From: Calidifontimicrobium sp964618555
GTDB taxonomy: Bacteria; Pseudomonadota; Gammaproteobacteria; Burkholderiales; Burkholderiaceae_C
Reading direction: 5' to 3'
Length of the DNA: 10,086 nucleotides
Assembly: GCA_964618555.1 (NCBI GenBank)
Contig: CAZUBF010000129.1
Coordinates: forward strand, 1 to 10,086
The notes below the pieces were generated by a model. It was not told where the DNA came from. It did no database searches and saw only the letters and a program-made list of their open reading frames with translations. How positions within the stretch are numbered: the stretch's first letter is position 1; each line of letters begins with the position of its first letter. This document shows, piece after piece, positions 6,617 through 10,086 of this stretch. The position numbers were made by a program, and so were the translations under genes.

Positions 6617-7212
6617 AGCGCCGCGCGCTCGTCGCGGCCGCGCTGGCCGCGCCGCTGGGTGCGTCGCACGCGGGGGGCCAGGTCGAGGAGCCGCTGGCCG
6701 ACGCGGTGCGCTCGGCGTTGTCGGCGGCCGTCGGCGAGTCCGCGCCGCCACGCCCGAGCTTCGACGGCATCGACCAGCGTCTGGCCTACCTGCGCTGGCT
6801 CGGCGAGATGAGCGAGCGGCTCAAACGCCGCAAGACCGACCGCCACGCGCGCATCGACTTCCTCGAGACGCTGTGGTACGAGAGCCGGCGCGCAGGGCTC
6901 GAGACGTCGCTGGTGCTCGGTTTGATCCAGGTCGAGAGCGGGTTCCGCAAGTACGCCATCAGCCGCGTCGGCGCGCGCGGCTACATGCAGGTGATGCCGT
7001 TCTGGGCGCGGCTGATCGGCGACGGCGACGTCTCGCGCCTGTTTCACCTGCAGACCAACCTGCGTTTCGGATGCGTGATCCTGCGCCACTACCTCGACCG
7101 CGAGCGTGGCGACCTGTTCATGGCGCTGGGCCGCTACAACGGCAGCCGCGGCCGCGCCGAGTATCCGAATGCGGTGTTCGCGGCGCGCCAGCGCTGGCTG
7201 CCGCCCGAGTGA
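6613..7212 (+). CDS. Secreted lytic transglycosylase (SLT domain)
   Basis: This 199-residue protein probably cleaves the MurNAc-GlcNAc bond of peptidoglycan with formation of a 1,6-anhydro end, in the periplasm. The first 20 residues (KRR, then AL-rich, ending ASHA) look like a Sec signal peptide cut before GGQ. The SLT fold spans about residues 85-185: the catalytic glutamate is Glu108 in QVESGF, followed by GYMQVMPFW at 123-131 and RYNGS at 174-178. The start is a GTG at 6613 whose GTGA overlaps the proS stop codon, so translation is likely coupled; the reading frame stays open far upstream only as a shadow of proS. It has no LysM or other cell-wall-binding domain. Substrate details and any role beyond general turnover are unknown. 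Confidence 0.88.
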   Translation: MKRRALVAAALAAPLGASHAGGQVEEPLADAVRSALSAAVGESAPPRPSFDGIDQRLAYLRWLGEMSERLKRRKTDRHARIDFLETLWYESRRAGLETSLVLGLIQVESGFRKYAISRVGARGYMQVMPFWARLIGDGDVSRLFHLQTNLRFGCVILRHYLDRERGDLFMALGRYNGSRGRAEYPNAVFAARQRWLPPE

Positions 7213-7473
7213 GCGCGCGCGGCAGCCGTTTCTGCGGCTCACGCGGTGTCGCTCCTGGCTCCTGACGTCGGCGGCGCGCGAGCAGGTCGTCGCCCGGTCC
7301 GCGGGCGATCGTCGGCAGAGTTCTCATCGCGCCGGGCGCGGCGTCACCGGCCGCTTTGGCGCCCGGGCCGCTGGCGACGCCTGGACCGACGTCCGCGGGG
7401 CCGTGCGCCTGCCCGGCCCGAAACCCTCTGGCGCCGGACGGGCCGACGACCCGACGCGCCGCCGGGTCCGTCG
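7213..7473. other. 261 bp intergenic stretch between convergent genes
   Basis: No credible gene is seen here; open frames on both strands are low-complexity Arg/Ala/Pro-rich products of the base composition. One hairpin is evident: TCGCCCG (7290-7296) pairs with CGGGCGA (7302-7308) around a 5-base loop. It lacks a following T-run, so it may slow polymerase or protect the 3' ends of the transglycosylase or grxD transcripts, but it is not a clear terminator. Confidence 0.5.
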
Positions 7474-7791
7474 TCAGTCGGCCCGACCCAGCACCTGCTG
7501 CAACTCGCCGCTCTGGTACATCTCCATCATGATGTCCGAGCCGCCGACGAACTCGCCGTTGACGTACAGCTGAGGAATCGTCGGCCAGTTGGCGTATTCC
7601 TTGATGCCCTGGCGGATCGCCTCGTCGTCGAGCACGTTGACGGTGGCGAGGTCGTCGACCCCGCAGGCGTTGAGGATCTGCATCGCGCGGCCCGAGAAGC
7701 CGCACATCGGAAACTGCGCAGTGCCCTTCATGAAGAGCACCACGCGGTGGGACTTGACGATCTCGTCGATGCGTTGCTGGACGTCGCTCAT
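7474..7791 (-). CDS. grxD: Monothiol glutaredoxin, CGFS type
   Basis: Grx4/GrxD (105 residues) carries or transfers [2Fe-2S] clusters, with glutathione and often a BolA-type partner, in the cytosol. The active-site motif CGFS is at residues 30-33, preceded by FMKGTAQFPM with the glutathione-binding Lys22. The cis-proline motif WPTIPQLYVNGE is at 69-80 and GGSDI at 83-87. The ATG at 7791 gives the family-typical start MSDVQQRIDEIV; an in-frame ATG at 7923 would add 44 atypical residues. No strong Shine-Dalgarno sequence is seen. The gene is last in the minus-strand group prfA, prmC, outer-membrane protein, grxD. The 195 bp upstream of it with its own palindromes suggests separate transcription. 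Confidence 0.95.
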   Translation of the reverse strand: MSDVQQRIDEIVKSHRVVLFMKGTAQFPMCGFSGRAMQILNACGVDDLATVNVLDDEAIRQGIKEYANWPTIPQLYVNGEFVGGSDIMMEMYQSGELQQVLGRAD

Positions 7792-7793
7792 GG

Positions 7794-7835
7794 TCGGTAC
7801 CGATTCACTGTTCGCACATGTGCCGCACTGTATAC
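7794..7835 (-). promoter_or_regulatory. Palindrome- and repeat-rich region before grxD
   Basis: Just upstream of the grxD start lie two perfect 10 bp palindromes, TCGGTACCGA (7794-7803) and GCACATGTGC (7814-7823), and the 6 bp palindrome GTATAC (7830-7835). The direct repeat CACTGT occurs at 7806-7811 and 7826-7831, exactly 20 bp or two helical turns apart, on either side of the second palindrome. A -10-like TATACA on the minus strand (7834-7829) overlaps the outer repeat. This looks like a promoter with an operator; no regulator can be named. Confidence 0.35.
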
Positions 7836-7986
7836 GCGAAGCGGCGCCGCCGTCGCACGGCCCGGTCAAGCCCATGACGCCGCGGCGGCGCGGCAGCCGC
7901 TGGCTCGCGAGACGGCGCAGCACAGCCCCGATTCCGCTCGACCCCGCGGGGGGCGACGGATGGGCGCCGCCCGGCCCCGGGGGCGC

Positions 7987-8601
7987 TCAGAACGAGTACG
8001 ACACCCCCAGCTGCAGCACCGGCGTCAGCCGCAGGTTGCGCAGCACCTCGTCGACCGTCGAAGCGTCGGCGCGCGCGGCGTTCAGCCGCAGGCCGTCGCC
8101 GCTCGTGGCATAGCCCGCCAGCCCGATGTCGGCGCTGACGCCCCAGCCGCCGCGACGCGACAGCCCGGTGAAACCTAGTCCGACGTAGGGCAGCGAAGCC
8201 GTCTCGGCGTCGAGGTGCGGCTGGGTCGGCAGGCGCACGGTGCGCCAGGCCAGGCCTTGGCCGCCGGCCAGCGGGGGCATGCCGGTGGCCAGGCCGCGCG
8301 AGCCGACGGTCAGCCCGCTGGTCGCGCGCAGGCCGCCGGCCAGCCCCAACGGGGTCGACGCGAGGTCGAACAGGTAGTAGTCGCCGAACAGCTGGGCGCC
8401 GAGCGACGGTGCGGCGCCCTCGGACGGCGCCGCACCGCCTGGGCGCAGCGGTTCGCCGAGCAGGCCGACGCGCGCCTGCCAGCGCGGCCAGGGTGTTTCC
8501 TCGGGTGCCCGCAGACCGTCCTGCGCCAACGCCGCCGTGGTGGCCAGCAAGGCACAGGCCGACCAGACCAAGCGCCGCATCGGCATCGTCCGTGGCTTCA
8601 T
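7987..8601 (-). CDS. Small outer-membrane beta-barrel-like protein, uncharacterised
   Basis: I do not recognise a characterised family. The 204-residue product has a signal peptide: MKPRTMPMRR, a hydrophobic stretch LVWSACALLATTAALA, and a likely cut after Ala26 before QDG. The mature part shows alternating amphipathic segments rich in Gly, aromatic and Leu residues, for example LFGDYYLFDL (71-80), LPYVGLGFTGL (138-148) and GWGVSADIGLAGY (152-164). It ends LQLGVSYSF, with the C-terminal Phe and alternating pattern expected of the BAM recognition signal. This points to an outer-membrane barrel of about 6-8 strands. I recall similar unnamed proteins in Burkholderiales. The ATG at 8601 has GAGGAG with 6 nt spacing, ruling out longer frames. 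It sits between prmC and grxD with no obvious functional tie. Confidence 0.72.
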   Translation of the reverse strand: MKPRTMPMRRLVWSACALLATTAALAQDGLRAPEETPWPRWQARVGLLGEPLRPGGAAPSEGAAPSLGAQLFGDYYLFDLASTPLGLAGGLRATSGLTVGSRGLATGMPPLAGGQGLAWRTVRLPTQPHLDAETASLPYVGLGFTGLSRRGGWGVSADIGLAGYATSGDGLRLNAARADASTVDEVLRNLRLTPVLQLGVSYSF

Positions 8602-8607
8602 CGTCGA

Positions 8608-8613
8608 CTCCTC
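8608..8613 (-). promoter_or_regulatory. Ribosome-binding site fixing the barrel-protein start
   Basis: GAGGAG on the minus strand lies 6 nt before the ATG at 8601. This fixes the start, since an in-frame ATG at 8736 would overlap the prmC 3' end and place the signal peptide internally. Confidence 0.8.
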
Positions 8614-8704
8614 GACCGCCGCGGGCAGGCGGCACATCCACAGGGTCTTCGGACTCCCGCGCTGCCAATGTACGCCCGCTGCCGGCGCGTGCACACCCCC
8701 GCGG

Positions 8705-9598
8705 TCACGGCCCGCCGGCGGGTGCGGAATTCGCACTGTCGACGCCGCCGGGCGTCGCGCCGGGGTGGCGCCCGCCGCTGCAACGCTCGTGTCCGGCCAG
8801 GTCGCGACGGGTCGCGACGGCCTCGAAGCCGGCGGCGTTCAGCAGCCGGCGCACCGCCTCGCCCTGCTCGAACCCATGTTCGACCAGCAGCCAGCCGCCC
8901 GGCTCGAGGTGCCCGTGGGCTCCGGCGACGATCGCGGCGATCGCGCCCAGCCCGTCGCCGCCCGGCGTCAGCGCGCACTGCGGCTCGTGGCGCAGCGCGT
9001 CGAGGTGCACGTCGTCGGCCGCGACGTAGGGCGGGTTCGACACCGCCAGGTGCACCCGTGGCGGTGGCAGCGGCTGCCACCAGTCCCCTGCCAGCCACTG
9101 CACCGGCAGGGCCAGCCGTTCGCCGTTGGCGCGGGCCACGGCGAGCGCCTCGTCGCTGAGGTCGACGGCGCGCACCGCGGCACGCGGGCAGCGGTGCGCG
9201 ACGGCCAGCGCGATCGCGCCGCTGCCGGTGCCCAGGTCGACCACCTGCGGCGCGGTCACGGCCGCGAGTTCGCCGGCCAGCAGCTCGAGCGCCCAGTCGA
9301 CCAGCGTCTCGGTGTCGGGCCGCGGGTCGAGCACCGCTGGCGTGACGTGCAGCATCAGGCCGTGGAACTCGCGCTCGCCCGTCAGGTAGGCCAGTGGCAT
9401 GCCTTCGGCGCGGCGCCGCAGGTCGGCGCGCAGCGCCGTGGCCACCGGCGCGGCGATCGCCGCGTCGTCGTGCGCAAGCACCCAGGCACGCGAGCGCCGC
9501 AGGTGGTGGGCGACGAGCAGCTGCGCGTCGAGCCGGTCGACGCCGAGGTCGCGCGCCTCGCGCAGCGCATCGGCGACGGTGCGTGTCGGGCCGTTCAT
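8705..9598 (-). CDS. prmC: Release factor glutamine methyltransferase
   Basis: PrmC (HemK) methylates the glutamine of the GGQ motif of RF1 and RF2 with S-adenosylmethionine, raising termination efficiency; it is cytosolic. The N-terminal helical domain that docks the release factor covers about residues 1-85. RPDTE follows at 93-97, the SAM-binding loop DLGTGSGAIA at 121-130, and the catalytic motif NPPY at 188-191, which holds the substrate glutamine. The conserved end DLAGHERCSGGR (266-277) is followed by about 20 extra Gly/Ala/Pro-rich residues. The length of 297 is slightly above the usual. It lies 85 bp after prfA, its substrate gene. The ATG at 9598 lacks a Shine-Dalgarno sequence and overlaps the stop of a 22-codon frame (9663-9595). 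Confidence 0.96.
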   Translation of the reverse strand: MNGPTRTVADALREARDLGVDRLDAQLLVAHHLRRSRAWVLAHDDAAIAAPVATALRADLRRRAEGMPLAYLTGEREFHGLMLHVTPAVLDPRPDTETLVDWALELLAGELAAVTAPQVVDLGTGSGAIALAVAHRCPRAAVRAVDLSDEALAVARANGERLALPVQWLAGDWWQPLPPPRVHLAVSNPPYVAADDVHLDALRHEPQCALTPGGDGLGAIAAIVAGAHGHLEPGGWLLVEHGFEQGEAVRRLLNAAGFEAVATRRDLAGHERCSGGRHPGATPGGVDSANSAPAGGP

Positions 9599-9683
9599 CG
9601 GTCGACGTGGCGCACGGCGCGCCGCACGATGAGCGCCTGCGAGCGGCGCGGCGCGCTCGTCATCCGTCGACGCACCGACCGCC

Positions 9684-10086
9684 TCAGCCGCGCGCGCCGG
9701 CCTCGAGCGCGGCCAGCTGCTCGGCAGCGCGCGCGGCCCGCAGCGCGGCGATCACGTCGTCGAGGTCGCCATCCATCACCGCGCCGAGCTTGTACAGCGT
9801 CAGGTTGATGCGGTGGTCGGTCAGGCGACCCTGCGGGAAGTTGTAGGTGCGGATGCGGTCGCTGCGGTCGCCGCTGCCGACCAGGCTCTTGCGCGTGGCG
9901 GCCTCCTTCGCTTCGCGCTGCGCACGCTCGCGATCGCGCAGCCGAGCGGCCAGCACGGCCATCGCCTTGGCCTTGTTTCGGTGCTGGCTGCGATCGTCCT
10001 GGCACTCGGCGACGATGCCGGTGGGCAGGTGCGTGATGCGGATCGCGCTGTCGGTCTTGTTGACGTGCTGGCCGCCGGCGCCGCTG
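9684..10086 (-). CDS. prfA: Peptide chain release factor 1, C-terminal part (cut by window edge)
   Basis: Only the last 133 residues of RF1 are in the window; the full family protein is about 360. RF1 reads UAA and UAG stop codons and triggers release of the peptide. The visible part starts just before the catalytic GGQ (codons at 10076-10068), followed by HVNKTDSAIRITHLPTGIV, then CQDDRSQHRNKAKAMAVL. The sequence QDDRSQHRNKAKAM separates it from RF2, which has a different residue pattern after NK. The C-terminal domain continues with DRIRTYNFPQGRLTDHRINLTLY and ends in an Ala-rich tail. The frame is open to the window edge with no internal start needed. prmC, which methylates the GGQ glutamine, follows on the same strand. 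Confidence 0.97.
   Translation of the reverse strand, partial: SGAGGQHVNKTDSAIRITHLPTGIVAECQDDRSQHRNKAKAMAVLAARLRDRERAQREAKEAATRKSLVGSGDRSDRIRTYNFPQGRLTDHRINLTLYKLGAVMDGDLDDVIAALRAARAAEQLAALEAGARG

Noticed and set aside
4550..6751. 733-codon open frame on the minus strand opposite proS
   Set aside because: It is antisense to a complete prolyl-tRNA synthetase and has low-complexity composition, including a stretch that is just rppH in another frame.
7792..7923. 44-codon N-terminal extension of grxD from an ATG at 7923
   Set aside because: The extension is unlike any glutaredoxin N-terminus and covers the palindrome-rich upstream region. The family start is MSDVQQRI at 7791.
7964..7986. GC-rich hairpin directly after the barrel-protein stop as a terminator
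   Set aside because: The stem (GCGCC with GGCGC, extended past a bulge) is strong but no T-run follows on the minus strand, so an intrinsic terminator cannot be claimed.
8537..9808. 423-codon open frame on the plus strand opposite prmC
   Set aside because: It is antisense to prmC and overlaps the prfA 3' end and the barrel-protein start; composition is random for GC-rich DNA.
1..10086. CRISPR array, insertion sequence, integrase, toxin-antitoxin or defence genes
   Set aside because: No regularly spaced repeats, transposase or integrase motifs, or attachment-site duplications are seen. The tRNA at the left edge shows no partial copy elsewhere in the window.

Overview
The window is a very GC-rich, densely packed chromosomal housekeeping segment, most likely from a betaproteobacterium of the order Burkholderiales (Rubrivivax, Leptothrix or Methylibium-like relatives). 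This rests on the base composition, the character of the proteins (a UQ-8-type octaprenyl diphosphate synthase, beta-type ObgE, RppH and ProRS) and the gene order rplU-rpmA-obgE-proB, then rppH and proS, which I recall as usual for that order. I see no mobile element, CRISPR array, prophage or defence island, and no clear sign of a novel system. The interest lies in small regulatory structures and in one poorly characterised outer-membrane protein.

Layout. On the minus strand at the left edge is a tRNA-Pro(CGG), cut by the window, with ispB (ubiquinone side-chain synthesis) 38 bp upstream of it. A divergent promoter region of 215 bp separates ispB from rplU and rpmA (ribosomal proteins L21 and L27) on the plus strand. 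A near-perfect intrinsic terminator follows rpmA. Next come obgE (ribosome-associated GTPase) and, overlapping its stop codon, proB (glutamate 5-kinase). rppH (mRNA 5' pyrophosphohydrolase) converges on proB from the minus strand. A 125 bp divergent region with a perfect 17 bp palindrome separates rppH from proS (prolyl-tRNA synthetase). proS overlaps the start of a small secreted lytic transglycosylase gene.

The right third is a minus-strand group, read from right to left: the 3' end of prfA (RF1), prmC (the methyltransferase that modifies the GGQ glutamine of RF1), an uncharacterised small beta-barrel outer-membrane protein, and grxD (monothiol CGFS glutaredoxin). The grxD upstream region is rich in short palindromes and a helically phased direct repeat.

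How the genes work together: most serve translation and its accuracy (L21, L27, ObgE, ProRS, tRNA-Pro, RF1, PrmC). RppH acts in mRNA turnover, GrxD in Fe-S cluster handling, IspB in respiration, ProB in proline synthesis, and the transglycosylase and outer-membrane protein in the envelope. The assignments of the known families are secure. The regulatory calls come from reading the sequence by eye and are tentative.
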